Shown: one piece after another, positions 11,537 through 23,095 of the stretch
Layout: each line of letters starts with the position of its first letter
Position numbering within the stretch: the stretch's first letter is position 1
Source: Tricholoma matsutake
Lineage: Eukaryota > Basidiomycota > Agaricomycetes > Agaricales > Tricholomataceae
Reading direction: 5' to 3'
DNA: 64,000 nt
Assembly: GCA_026075535.2 (NCBI GenBank)
Contig: AP026539.1
Span: forward strand, 10,044,001 to 10,108,000
Program-made: the position numbers and the translations under genes
Notes under the pieces: model-generated
The model's input: only the letters and a program-made list of their open reading frames with translations
What the model was told of the DNA's origin: nothing
Databases searched by the model: none

Positions 11537-13000
11537 GTGTCCAACCTTCTTGCTAAACCAGTTGACCTGGAAGATATGTCACTTTATGACTGGATATCAA
11601 ACTATCAATGTGTGAAGTTTCCAAGTAAAGCCACAAAGAAACCTGTGACTTCTGATCCATCTGATCATAATGATGATGTGGAGGAAGCTGAGGAAGCTGA
11701 TCATGGTCAAGATGCTGCTGGTGACCAGGATGCCAATCATAGTTCAGACCATGGTATGCCCAATAGCAGTCTGCTGCAATTCGCAAAGTTTCATCCACTA
11801 GCTGCTACTCATGGCTTGGAGTCTTTGCCCTCTCCACTTGTACCTAATTTTGTAGGACAAACACTCTCTCGTTGTGACCATGGTGACAGAGAGTTTTATT
11901 GCACAACTATGTTGGCTTTGTTTAAGCCCTGGCAAACTGATTCTACTCTCAAGGCAAAAGATGCCTCCTGGGATGAGGCATTTGTTGCTCACACATTTAC
12001 TGATTGACAGGAAAGGATAATGAAAAACTTCAACATCTGATATGAATGCCTTGATCAGAGGGATGATTTTCTATCTGAATTGAAGAATGGAGCTACTGCT
12101 GTGCCTGGCTGGATGAATGATGATGTACTTGCCCATGAATTACATCAGTCAGGACTTTTGGACAGACTAGATGATATTCCAGTGGATGGACTACTAGCTG
12201 ATGAGATTGAAATTGATGATCAGCAAAGTCAATGGTTTCACCAACAGATTAAATCAATGTCCATAACCAAGCTTATCATGACCCACCTTGGTTGGACTGC
12301 ACACCAACCAGAAACCCTTCCAAATGATTATGACTCAATATCTCACAAGTCTGTTTCAGGCATATGTGTTGGGAGTGAATGGAAAAATGTGGTTGCTTCA
12401 AAAAGACAGCACATTATTGAGTCCTGGTTACAAAGTTACCAGGACAGTAGAAGTGCTGATGCTCCCCTGAAAGACAAAAATATATTTCAAGGTGTCAAAA
12501 TTGTCAACAAAAGTTATCTGGAGAAAAATTGTATTAGGCCAGAGTGGAAAGATGAAATGGACTCTGTGGCAAATACATTCCAATTAAATACAGAGCAGGA
12601 AAATGCATTTTGTATAGTTGCCAACCACTCTTGTTCTTCAACCTCTGAGCAATTGAAGATGCATATTGGTGGAATGGGGGGAACTGGAAAGTCCCAAGTA
12701 TTGAAAGCCCTGATGGAGTTTTTCAAGCAAAAAAGAGTCCCATTGTTTTGTTATTGTAGCACCAACTAGCAGTGCAGCTGCATTGCTTGGGGGTTCAACT
12801 TATCATTATATGTTTGGTATAAATGATTTTACATCTAACAAGTCTGCAACTTTGCAACTTGCAGAGGTAAAGCAGAGATTACAGGGTGTTGATTACATTT
12901 TTATGGATGAGGTTTCAATGTTGTCCTGTAAGGACATTTATAGGATTAGTGAAAGACTTGCACGAGTAATGAACAATACAGAAGCAGCCTATTCAGTAGA
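11537..13000 (+). pseudogene. Helitron helicase (Pif1-like) remnant
   Basis: The frame from 11537 contains SLYDWIS, DREFYCTTMLALFKPW and WDEAFVAHTF, then GGMGGTGKSQVLKALMEFF (Walker A, near 12670) and, after a frameshift near 12755, the stretch VIVAPTSSAAALLGG and IFMDEVSML (Walker B, near 12900). This is the order of the C-terminal SF1B helicase domain of fungal Helitron Rep/helicase proteins. TGA codons at 12005-12007 and 12038-12040 stand where Arg is expected. The N-terminal Rep endonuclease is absent and the helicase stops abruptly near 13000, in repeat DNA, before its later motifs. There is no ATG at the left end. Truncated on both sides. Confidence 0.8.
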
Positions 13001-13039
13001 AATCCACAATACATCCATCCAGCAGATTTCTGCAAAACG

Positions 13040-13600
13040 ATGATACATCTGTCAGTAGCAGATTGGGCCCATAGCAGGAAAGACTTGTGTGGGCCGAGGG
13101 TGTGATGCATCCATGTGGGCCCAGTATACAGATTCACTGCTGGCGATGATTCTTCCCGGTGGTAATTGCTGAAAGATTCTCAGTGGCAGTAACATCTGAC
13201 TCATGGCACTGGCTAGCATGGTCACCATTTTACTACATGGCACCGGCGATGATTATTACTGGTGGTAATTGCTTGATCCATGTGGGCCCAGTGAATAGAA
13301 TTATAGCACCAGCAGCAACAATCACCGCCAGTAATTGCCAAAAAATGGTGCCGGCTAGCACGGTTGACATATACATTAAGCAAAACGAAAGAAGTTGCTA
13401 GTGATAATTTTACGATGTCCTTGATAAAGAATTCATTATTGTCCTGCACTTCTGCTGCATTAATTGGGCCGTCTGGCACATTGCCTCATCAAGGGTGGCA
13501 AGCTGCTGGTGAAGGGCATGGTTTACTGCAATGTTGGACTTCACTGTCTTGACAGCCTTGTGGTAGCTGTGTTCAACAGCGTCAGAATAAGTCAAAATCT
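13040..13600. repeat. GGGCCC / GGTGGTAATTGC repeat block
   Basis: Short units recur here: GTGGGCCCA, a GGTGGTAATTGC motif and GGCGATGATTATT-like motifs. The same vocabulary fills 16.9-19.5 kb and 26.9-28 kb. It holds no credible gene and cuts off the Helitron helicase. Confidence 0.4.
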
Positions 13601-13610
13601 CCTACAATCA

Positions 13611-15113
13611 TTATTCAGCAGCTCCCGGCCAAAGTTCAGGACTTACTTGGGGGGCCTGCTGGGATGATGCTGGTGTTGATGGAGTACAACCTGGGAATAC
13701 TGGATGAATGCGGCTGGGTAACAAAAGGCGGACAGTGCGCTGAGGAACATTTTGGGGAGAGCCAGGGGGGGAATGGACCTCATCTGAATCTCTCTGTGTC
13801 AATATTGAACTATGAGAAGATCCAGGCGAGGACAATGTTGGGGTGACATGATCCAGCACAGGTTCGATATAGGCCATAGAGACATCGAGCTCCATGTCAC
13901 TACCTTCAGTCACCTCAGTAAACCAGAAGTGTGCACTGTCTGCATCTGGCATGTCAACACTGGCAGGGATCTCAAGAGTGTCCACCATTTGTAATTGTGA
14001 TGGCGGTGTTGCCAAATGATTAGGACTGCCAGGAATATAAAAAGTGTCTGGGTCAATGGTATGGGTATGTAGCACCATTGGGGCTCCAAAATCAACTCCA
14101 GAACAATCTGTGCCTGGCAAGTCAGGAATATGAAACATGTTCATGTCATTGTGTGCCGGGGATGATGTCAAATGAGCAGTGGTGCTCGCCACCGGTGACT
14201 CAGGACTACCAGTAATATAAAACACATCGGTGGCCGGCGAGTCAGGAATATGCATGTCTAGGTCATGGTGTGCCGGTGATAGTGTCAAATGAACAGTGAT
14301 GCTTGCCACCAGCTCAGGACTACCAGGAATATAAAATGCATTGGCGGCCAGCAAGTCAGGAATATGAAACATGTCTAGGTCATGGTGTGCCGGCAATAAT
14401 GTCAAATGAGCAGTGGTGCTCACCACTGGCTCAGGACTACCAGGAATATAAAATGCATCAGCGGCCGGCAAGTCAGGAATATGAAACATGTCTCGGTCAT
14501 GGTGTGCTGGCAATAATGTCAAATGAACAGTGCTGGTTGCCACCAGCGAGTCAGGACTACCAGGAATATAAAATGCATCAGCGGCCAGCAAGTCAGGAAT
14601 ATGAAAGAGATCTAGGTCATGGTGTGGCAGCAATGATGTCAAATGAATAGTGCTCGCTGTGGGTGAGTCGGGACTACCAGGAATGTGAAATGCATCCAAG
14701 TCAAAAGATTGGGAATTTTTGGCGGGTGGGGTTGCCAAATGGATAATATCTGCAGCCGCTTCAGAAATATCAAAAGCAAATGAGGAATGTATTGATGAAC
14801 GTGGTATGGAGAAATGAAGAGTACCATCCACCACCGGTGAATCAGGACATTCAGGAATATGAAAAGTGGCCAGGTCCAGATTATCTATATACACCACTAG
14901 TGAATCAGGACTACCAGGAATATCCAAGGTGTCAAGGTCCAGAGTGGGCATACTTGTTGGTGGCAAATTTGGCAGGTTTACTGATGAGCTGCCTGAATAT
15001 TCCATAAGACGCAAAAATTGATCAACAAACGCGGTCACATGAATTTTGAATACAGAAGTTGAAACTGACATTGCATTTATTGATGCTATCAACTGCATCC
15101 ACCCTAAGTACAA
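13611..15113 (-). CDS. Hypothetical protein with tandem IPGSP repeats
   Basis: An intact 500-codon frame starts at an ATG at 15113. After an N-terminus without a recognised domain (about 50 residues), the protein is built of imperfect repeats of about 39 residues (about 117 bp in the DNA, clearest between 14090 and 14640). Each repeat holds the phrases TAHLTLLPAHHDLDMFHIPD and AFYIPGSPE. The end is Ser/Pro-rich. There is no signal peptide, membrane segment or catalytic motif. It is divergent with the zinc-cluster gene at 15.1-16.9 kb and overlaps its upstream part. It has no internal stops, unlike every neighbour, so it may be young, under selection, or simply poor in CGA codons. Function unknown. 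Confidence 0.5.
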   Translation of the reverse strand: MYLGWMQLIASINAMSVSTSVFKIHVTAFVDQFLRLMEYSGSSSVNLPNLPPTSMPTLDLDTLDIPGSPDSLVVYIDNLDLATFHIPECPDSPVVDGTLHFSIPRSSIHSSFAFDISEAAADIIHLATPPAKNSQSFDLDAFHIPGSPDSPTASTIHLTSLLPHHDLDLFHIPDLLAADAFYIPGSPDSLVATSTVHLTLLPAHHDRDMFHIPDLPAADAFYIPGSPEPVVSTTAHLTLLPAHHDLDMFHIPDLLAANAFYIPGSPELVASITVHLTLSPAHHDLDMHIPDSPATDVFYITGSPESPVASTTAHLTSSPAHNDMNMFHIPDLPGTDCSGVDFGAPMVLHTHTIDPDTFYIPGSPNHLATPPSQLQMVDTLEIPASVDMPDADSAHFWFTEVTEGSDMELDVSMAYIEPVLDHVTPTLSSPGSSHSSILTQRDSDEVHSPPGSPQNVPQRTVRLLLPSRIHPVFPGCTPSTPASSQQAPQVSPELWPGAAE

Positions 15114-15120
15114 ACAGTTT

Positions 15121-16923
15121 TATCATGTCTTCTCAGCACACTGAATCCATGGAGCACACCCTCAATACATTTTTGGATGGTACTCGGATGACCGTGGATT
15201 CGAAATCCATGTTGGGCAAGTTGGTGCATGATTTTTATTATGTCCTATGAATCTTTCTAAGAAGGCTTTGAAGTTGGATTATAGGCAAAAGGTGTTGGCA
15301 AAGGAAGTGGCGATGATGCCGTTCCTCAAACATGTGTTCAAAGTACTCCATCAGTGGGATAAGTCTGGCCCAACGCCTTGGGAATCCATCAACCAGAGCA
15401 TATATATTCATCAACCTTTGCCCATCACTGTGCCAAGCAGCACTCTCCTGGCCATGCATGTTACGCTCCAAATCCCCACCACAGCTACGCCACCCATCGT
15501 TGCTCCTGGTTCTGCAGCTGCATCACTCATCGCTGTGTCTGCACCTGTTCCCACCACTGTGACACCGGAGGCTCAGACCAACCAAACAGAAGCAGCTGCA
15601 AGAGCCCAGAGCAAGGGCAAGGGCAAGGGCAAGGAAAAGAAGGTCGTAGAACACCTGGCTCCACCTCAGTCAAAACGCTGAAAGGTGTCACCACAGCTGG
15701 TGCCACCTGAAACGGAGGACAGCAATGTCACAAAAGAGCCACCATTCATCCACGCCAACCTGCCAATCATGATGGCCACTCCTGCTCTACCTGAAGACGA
15801 TATATGGAGGTCCATTGTGGAATGGCCCACTGCTCTGTGCGACACCTGCAGTTTGAGGGGCCTGACAACCTGCCAAATGACAGGCATCCAGATTGCTTGC
15901 ATGACGTGCCACAAGGGCAAGATGAAATGGTCATATACAGCATCATGTACAGCACAGCGGGATGAATTGATAGTGGCAGGGGAGCTCAAGGGGAGAAAAA
16001 AGGTCATTGGGAAGAAAAAGGTGAAGGCAGAGGAAAGTGAATGACCGAGAACGGCACCAAAGAGAAAACGCCGGGCAGCAGACACTGCCAGTGAGTCAGA
16101 TGAGTATATCCCCATCACACCAGCCCCCATCCCCTCAACTTCACGCATCTCTGACCATATACCAACCCCAGAGCCTGTCCCGTCAACAAGCCTCACAATC
16201 CCCCAATCCATTGACACCACGCTTCCTGTGCCACTGCCACCAGGTTGTGTCACCCATCCCAATTGCATGCCCACCATCAGTGGTTTACAACGGGAGCTCC
16301 AAGACCTCCGCACGCTCATATCAGTCTTGGCAGAAAATCAAGGGAAATTGGATCAGGAAAGCCACATGTTGCGTGGATACATGGAAGTTCTGAACACATT
16401 GAAGGAAAAGATGACAGTGAGCATTCCGGCATTGGAGGCTGAGATGGGTGAGTTGAGAGAAAAGGTGCTGGTGAGCATTCCAGTGCTGGAGGCTGAGATG
16501 AGGGGGTTGAGGAATGGGATGGAGTTGGAGAAGATGAAGCAGGAGGTTTTCATGTTGTGTGGTCAATTGGCAGCAACAAACAAGCGGCTGGCCGAATTGG
16601 AGAATGAGGGAAGCTCCGAGGAGGAATCAGAAGATGAAGATCCACGGAACGCAGATGCCATGGTGCCGTTGACAATCCATCTCCCGAAGTCATCAATGTT
16701 CGTCAATCCAGCCCATTTGTGTGAATCCATTCGCTCCCCACCATCACCTGTTCCCATTATTATGACCACAGCTACATCGGTGATCCCTGACACCAGTTCT
16801 TTCACCAATGCAGCTGCAACTTCTACCTCCCCGGATCCAACATCAACATACACTGCACAAATGTCCCCCCTCCCACCTGATACCACTGTCTCAATTCCAA
16901 AAACATCAACACCCCTGGCATAA
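15121..16923 (+). pseudogene. Repeat-associated gene: cysteine cluster, coiled coil, acidic patch
   Basis: One frame from 15247 to 16923 is broken only by TGA at 15679-15681 (after SKR, before KVSPQL) and 16042-16044. An upstream open frame, 15121-15250 (HTLNTFLDGTRMTVDSKSML), probably belongs to it through a frameshift or short intron. Order in the product: helical N-terminus, Lys/Gly basic stretch, then LCDTCSLRGLTTC and ACMTCHKGKMKW, a cluster in which the sixth cysteine position reads Trp. Next come a basic stretch, Pro/Ser linker, a heptad coiled coil with repeated SIPALEAEM-type units (about 16270-16600), the acidic SSEEESEDEDP, and a Ser/Thr/Pro tail. The plan resembles the antisense gene at 8.6-9.5 kb. 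Likely a transposon-borne accessory protein. Confidence 0.5.
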
Positions 16924-19560
16924 TTCTATGTTGGATAAAAAATAACAATATTTTTTATACTACGCCTATTTGGGTATATATTTTGATCAATATATGCATA
17001 GTTGCTTCATTAATAGATGGAGTATAAGGTATATATTGAATTCATCATGCTGTAGGAATGTGGAAGGAGGCTACAAGGATAGATACAACAAATGTACATT
17101 GAAGTGACCAATGCTGGTAGTGATAAAGTTGCCGGCGGCCATAAGCGTAACAGTGGAGCTAAGTGAATGACCGGCGCCGGTTACTGTATGAGCTAAGAAA
17201 ATGTGTATGGGCCCATCCTAACATAATGCAGGGAAATGGGCCCATATGAATGATACGCCCGATGGAATGATCGGGTGGGCCCATGACAGTAAAAGGAAAA
17301 CAGTATGGGCCCACATGACTTCAGTGCATCTCTCAGTGCCAGAAAACATAAAGTCGGCACAGGTGATTCACATAGCTCTTAAAAGATTTGTATTGTAATA
17401 GCAGCAGTAATTCAAGTCCTGTACACTATAGTTGTGGGGGCCCATACTGTTTTAAGTTGTCTATTTAGGAAAAGATAAAGTGGGCACCGGTCATGCACAT
17501 AGTTCTTAAAAGACTTGTATGCTAATTGCGGCCAGTGTGCACTAGAACATGGATAACAAACAAAGGAATGGTGACATGCTGTATGCTGTAGGAATGTGGG
17601 AGGATAAGGATATATGCAAAATCAGTACATTGTAGTGACTGGCGCCGGTAGTGAAAAGTACCTGGCGCCAGGAGTGAAAAGGTGACCGGTGCCGGTAGTG
17701 ATAAAGTCGACGGTCCAAGAAAATGATGCCCAACTTCAGAAGGACAGGAAATTGTTGGCTTACTGGGAGGATGTGTGGAATCAGGTTAGGGAGCACCTTG
17801 ACACTTAACAAGTCGTCTATGTAGGAAAAGATAAACATTGTAGTGACCGGCACTGGTAGTGATAAAGTCACTTGTGGCAATAAGCATCCAAGGTCAAGAG
17901 CTAAGTGAATGACCAGTGCCAGTTATTGTAGAACCCCATGAGCTATGAAAATGCATATGGGCCCATCCTAAAATAATACAGGGAAATGGGCCCATACAAA
18001 TGATACGCTCGATGGAATGATTGGGTGGGCCCATGACAGTAAAAGGAAAACAGTATGGGCCCACACGACTATAGCATACAGGACTTGAATTACTGCTGTT
18101 ATTACAAATCATAAAGAATATATCCTAAAACAGTACATTGTAGTGACCGGCACTGGTAGGGAGATACACAGGCATGTAAGAGAAGAGAACAATCATTAGT
18201 CGAAGACAGTAGTAATATGCAATGAGAGTAGACATAGATTAATCCTGACACTGGCCAGAAAGCAACTGTCACTTGTGTGGCAGTCAGCTATTTCCAAACT
18301 GTATCTCTCGGTGCCAGAAAAGGTAAAGGCAGCGCTGGTCATTCACATAGCTCTTAAAAGACTTGTATACTAATTGTGGCCACTGTGCACTACAATATGG
18401 ATAACAAATGCAGGAATGGTGACATGCTGTATGCTGTAGGAATGTGGGAGGATAAGGATATATGCAAAATCAGTACATTGCAGTGACCAGCGCCGGTAAT
18501 GATAAAGTCACTGGTGGTGAGGAGCATACAAGTCAAGAGCAAAGCGAATGACTGGTGCAGAATATATGCTAAAACAGTACATTGGAGTGACGAGCACCGG
18601 AGAAGACAACGTTGCACCGATCATTCCCATAGCTCTTAGACTTGTACACTAATCGCTGCTGGTGGTCACTGATAATGAAAAGCAATGACATGCTGTAAAA
18701 GTAAGAAACTATTGACCAATGGGTATCACAAACACCATGTACACTAATCGCCACTGGATGACCAGTGCAGAATATATGCTAAAACAGTACATTGGAGTTG
18801 TAGAACCCCATGAGCATGCATATGGGCCCATCCTAACATAATACATGGAATGGGCCCATACGAATAATACACTGGATGGAAAGATCATGTGGGCCCATGA
18901 CAGTAAAAGGAAAACAGTATGGGCCCACACGACTATAGCATACAGGACTTGAATTACTGCTGTTATTACAAATCATAAAGAATATATCCTAAAACAGTAC
19001 ATTGTAGTGACCGGCACTGGTAGGGAGATACACAGGCATGTAAGAGAAGAGAACAATCATTAGTCAAAGACAGTAGTAATGTGCAATGAGAGTAGACATA
19101 GATTAATCCTGACACTGGCCAGACAGCAACTGTCGCTTGTGTGGCAGTCAGCTATTTCCTAACAGGATGTCTCAGCACTGGAAAACATAAAGTCGGTGCC
19201 CGACATGGTGTAGTGATAATGTTACCAGGGGCAATAAGCATACAAGTTCAGAGCTAAGCAAATGACTGGTGCCATGATCAGCGACAGTCACTGTACATGA
19301 CCTAAGGAAATGGCTATGGGCCCTTCTCATAAAAGAATCTATACACAAACGGTACTTTGTAGGGACCAGTGATAGTAGTGACAACAGTGGTGATAATGCA
19401 CCGGCACTTAGGGGCACATAGTTTGAAGAATATATGCATGGTTATTTCATTAGTAGATGAAATATATAAGGGATCTATTGAATGTATTGCATCCATGGCA
19501 GCGCCAAAAAAAAACTATCTGCCAACTGTGGTGATATCCAAAGGCATGGTTTATTGTGCA
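16924..19560. repeat. Complex tandem repeat region with GGGCCC motifs
   Basis: The stretch 17932-18300 recurs in direct orientation at 18794-19160, a period of about 862 bp, with high identity. Smaller units are scattered throughout (ACCGGCGCCGGTAGTGATAAA, CAGTATGGGCCCA, AAAACAGTACATTG). No protein-coding gene is credible here except a 30-codon exon copy at about 17715-17808. The block forms the left inverted-repeat arm of the KDZ-bearing segment. Confidence 0.75.
17712..18732 (+). repeat. Left arm of an approximately 1-kb inverted repeat
   Basis: Read on the opposite strand, this segment matches 26947-27975 almost throughout. Shared landmarks in reverse order are the GACCAATGGGTATCAC end, the ATGGATAACAAATGCAGG stretch, the GGGCCC block and GAGAAAATGATGCCCAAC-type coding sequence. 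The arms enclose about 8.2 kb with the KDZ transposase and the gene at 19.5-22.0 kb. The outer end (about 17715-17808) is a copy of the last coding exon (QKDRKLLAYWEDVWNQVREH) of the unknown gene at 27.9-29.0 kb. Confidence 0.8.
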
Positions 19561-19562
19561 TG

Positions 19563-22001
19563 TCAGTGTCTTAAGTCAAATGTATCCTGGGGGTCAGTGG
19601 ATGCATCTCCATGAGCTTTTGGTCTTGGCTTTGGATGGAGGCTGGGATCCATTGTCACATTCATCACTTGGACATCAGTGTTGCTGGGCTTTGATTTTTT
19701 AGGCCACCGACCATGACTATTGTGGTCATTCAACCATGCTCTTTTCAGCTTTCCCTTGCTTCCTTCTGCTGGTGTACTCGTTCCAGCATCCTGTGTTGTA
19801 GTCACTTCATTGGTGTTGTGAGCGTGGGATGTGTGGTCATTCAACCATGCTCTTTTCAGCTTTCCCTTGCTTCCTTCCGCTGGTGTACTCGTTCCAGCAT
19901 CCTGTGTTGTAGTCACTTCATTGGTGTTGCAAGCACAGGATCTTGATCATGTTTTCATCCAACGCTTTCTGTGGTCAGGGATGGTATCCATCGGTAATGA
20001 AGCTAGTGTCATGTTCTGGTGAGAATTTTGACCTTGCCGAATGGCCAGTCGGAGGGCAAGTGCAGTGGAATCATGGATACTACCATGTTCCATCCATGCA
20101 GGAACCAGACTGTTCATTAAATGACCCCCATGCTCCAAATCTGCAAGATAGCTAGCATAGGTAGGCTCTGTCATGTCGACTCCTGTAGGACCGGTCATCA
20201 AACCCGTCATCACCAGAATATTGTGATCCTCTGCTGTTACGTATCGGCCAGGTGGAATGAGCGCCTTCTGGAGCATGGGATCGACCAAAAGGTCCCATTC
20301 CAGTGCCATCAGGTTTTCTGGTAGCAGTGGAGCTAACCCAGCAGCTTGCTGCTTTTTCTTTTGTTGTTTCAGTACTGGTGCACTCTCACTTTCGGGTTGC
20401 TGTGTGGTGGCCTTGGGCCATTTGCCTTTTGTTTTCTTTTTAGTTCATTTGCGCTTCAGCGGATTGTGTGGAGCTGCTGTTGTTCCTTCGGTCTCCATGT
20501 CATCCAAGTCTGTAAGTTCTTGTAATCAAACTGCCAGCCAAAGTGTTCCCTCCCATGAATTAAGGACATTTGTGAATTTGAAACCAATCTTTCCTTCTTC
20601 CTGCCTTCCCATCCAATGGGTAAAACATGCCTCGATATCATGTTTATGCATTTTCGATGGTTCCCACAATAATACAAACTCCTCATCCAGTGATTCATCT
20701 GAGTCTTCCGGCGCCACAGTCGATGCTCATGATCTCCCCGGTGCTGAGGAAGTTGTGCAGCTCTTTCCTCCTTTCTGCAGAGGCATATAGTCCACCTGGT
20801 TGATAAATTTGGATTGCCGTGTGTGAATATCAAGCCATGGGACATGACTGGAGGTTCTCCTTGCAGCTAAATCTTGCTGGGGATCAGTATCTTCATTAAT
20901 CAAAAATGGTTCACTCACTGTACATCCTTTCAATATATGCCTGTAAAACTTGTTTTTGGTAATCCAAAAACTGGGCATTGTCGCCGTGGCGGATAAGACA
21001 GTTCACCAGTAGCAGTGGCTGTCCCTTCACTCCAGTCTCCAGGATTTGTTTAGGCTTTGCCCCACCAGCAGGTCGTATCACTGATTTCTCCTCTTCATCA
21101 GCGGTGAGATATTCCTTGATGTATGCCTCAAACGTGTCTGCAATAGGCTTTTCATGCCACCCAGGTTCATATTTGTTTCAAACCTACAAATTCTTCATTA
21201 GTCGCCGTTAAATGCCAGGTGAATGGACATACACGCTCCACTTCCTCTTGCCCACTGGATTTACCCATCCACCCAACACAACCATTCGAACCCCAAGTTC
21301 AAGGTACATTGAATTTTGAAATTCATTCATATGCTTTGTGAGCGTTTTCTCGGCATCCCTAAGATCAATTCAGCCAAGTTACTGAATTACAGGCGATACA
21401 TGTACTTTCGCTGAACAGCCGACGGTGGGCCGGTATTCATCCATTGTTGCCGAAGTGCCTCAATCTTTGCATTTTCCTTTGAATCATTGGAGATTCTTTT
21501 GTTGACCTTCGCATATTGCCACAAATATTTGACCATCCAGTCTGGTCGTCCTTTCTCCAGATCTGGAGCCTCCCATCCAATCGCCGTCTCTATTTCTGAC
21601 CCATACAGGTGGATAATTACTTTGTGCCGTGGAGGGAACTTGCCGACTGCCGCCTTCGGTGGTTTGCGAGCATTTTGTCTGTACCAAGCTCTAATATGCT
21701 GATAATCATGTTTGTCAAAGAGCAGAATATACATCAAGGGCTTATTGCTCACTTCCTGCAGGCCATCCATTGGAGGTTTAACAGGTAAATTAAATAAGTC
21801 CATCATGGCACCTTGTAAGGTTAGTTGTTGCACTTTACGGTTTTTCAATGTCTTCCAGTCATCCACTCGTTGCCATAGCACATTCAGTTCTGCTGGTGAC
21901 CACTTATGGGCAACTGGTTGAAATTCTGCACTAGAACTTGAAGGACAGCTGCCAAAGTCTTCCCTGCTTTGATCAGCATCCTCAGCAGACATGATAGTCA
22001 A
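19563..22001 (-). pseudogene. Unknown gene co-oriented with the KDZ transposase
   Basis: Exon 1 runs from ATG 22001 to about 21398 and joins, across a 36-nt intron, to a segment containing YLELGVRMVVLGGWVNPVGK. A later segment (KYEPGWHEKPIADTFEAYIK, then QILETGVKGQPLLLVNCLI) runs to about 20937, and a 52-nt GT-AG intron follows. The last long frame, about 20880-19563, is open except for TGA at 20727, 20526, 20445 and 19947. The C-terminus has Lys-rich stretches (LKQQKKKQQ, PKKSKP) and a 37-residue tandem duplication. No domain is recognised; I looked for the HxD/H/R signature of TET/JBP dioxygenases, which often travel with KDZ elements, and did not find it. Probably a passenger gene of the element. 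Confidence 0.5.
19721..19942 (-). repeat. 111-bp tandem duplication inside the unknown gene
   Basis: TGTGGTCATTCAACCATGCT begins at 19721 and again at 19832, and the two units are nearly identical. The period is a multiple of three, so the duplication adds 37 residues (TSTPAEGSKGKLKRAWLND in each) without changing frame. Confidence 0.85.
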
Positions 22002-23090
22002 TGTGGACGCAGTAGACAGGTTGTGCTGGCAAATACATTAGGTACCTTGATATTGCATCAGACTGTCCCTGAGGACTATTTACAGGTCATATTTTAGCCT
22101 CAATATACCCTAATATACCCACGACTTTTCTCGGTACACCTTTAATCCTCTCACCACACCTTAATATATCACAATGTCCCTGAGCAGAACAGCGAGTAGT
22201 GGAGTATTATTAGCTGGGTGGTCTGCCAATTATTTAGAATTTTATAAAAAAAAGGTAAGATTAGTAAACCATCATTTGTTGTCTTCAGTCATGGCTCCAA
22301 TCGAGCCATTTGTGCCATTTGAGCCATTTGAGCCATTCACCAATAGATGGATGTGTTGTCAGTGGGGCCACAATTACAATGTTGGTGGCAGGGTACATGC
22401 AGCAAGTATGGTCAAATATCACAACAATGAGCTAATTTACCTATGCTGCCGTTACACACTTCCACCGCGCCAGCACACCACACACATCACCGACACAGCC
22501 ACCGGCGATAGCATAGCCACCTATGGTGCATCACCAACTCACCAACACCTGATATACCAATGTATGTGTTACAGTGAGTTACGACCACCCCACGCTACCA
22601 ACACACTCCCACAGCGCTGGCACAGCTACACACATTGCCGACACAATCACCCTCACCACTGGCACAGCCACAGGTGAATACGACAAAAACACACCGGCGA
22701 TATGCATCCTGGCAATGGCACCATACATCTTTATTACCCTTCCATCCACATCCAGCAGCGCCGACATTATCCTATTGATGCGGTATTTTCCTATTATGTG
22801 ACTATGCCTGATGTGGCCTTCCCAAATCACACACTACACTTGATGCGGCCTTTTACTTGCACAGTCAATCTTTTTCTTATATATTACTTATTTTTTATTC
22901 CTTACCCTTTGTGCCTACTTCCATGCAACAAAGGTATAGTAACTTCCAGTTCTTTTAATTGTAGTAACTTATGGTTCCTACTTTCATCCAATGAAGATAA
23001 TTTGATCCTGTCTTTCCCATAAACATAAGTCTAGTGTAGGCTGCCAAACATGGCATCCTTCCAATTACCTGGCTACTCAAAACCCCAGAC
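22002..23090. other. Spacer between the unknown gene and the KDZ transposase
   Basis: About 1.1 kb with no credible gene. It contains a short tandem GAGCCATTT (near 22300-22340) and loosely repeated CACACATCACCGACACAGCC-like units (22460-22680). The 167-codon open frame here is low-complexity (His/Thr/Pro) and reads as repeat DNA. The unknown gene starts at the left edge and the transposase ends at the right, so it may carry the promoter of one and the 3' UTR of the other. Confidence 0.4.
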
Positions 23091-23095
23091 ATTTC

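Noticed and set aside
13040..19560. GGGCCC-rich repeats as a CRISPR-like array
   Set aside because: Units are long, diverged and unevenly spaced, and the DNA is clearly eukaryotic repeat.
19563..22001. TET/JBP dioxygenase as the KDZ passenger
   Set aside because: No HxD with distal His and Arg could be found in the coding segments.
22174..22677. 167-codon plus frame between the unknown gene and KDZ
   Set aside because: His/Thr/Pro low-complexity content created by short repeats.
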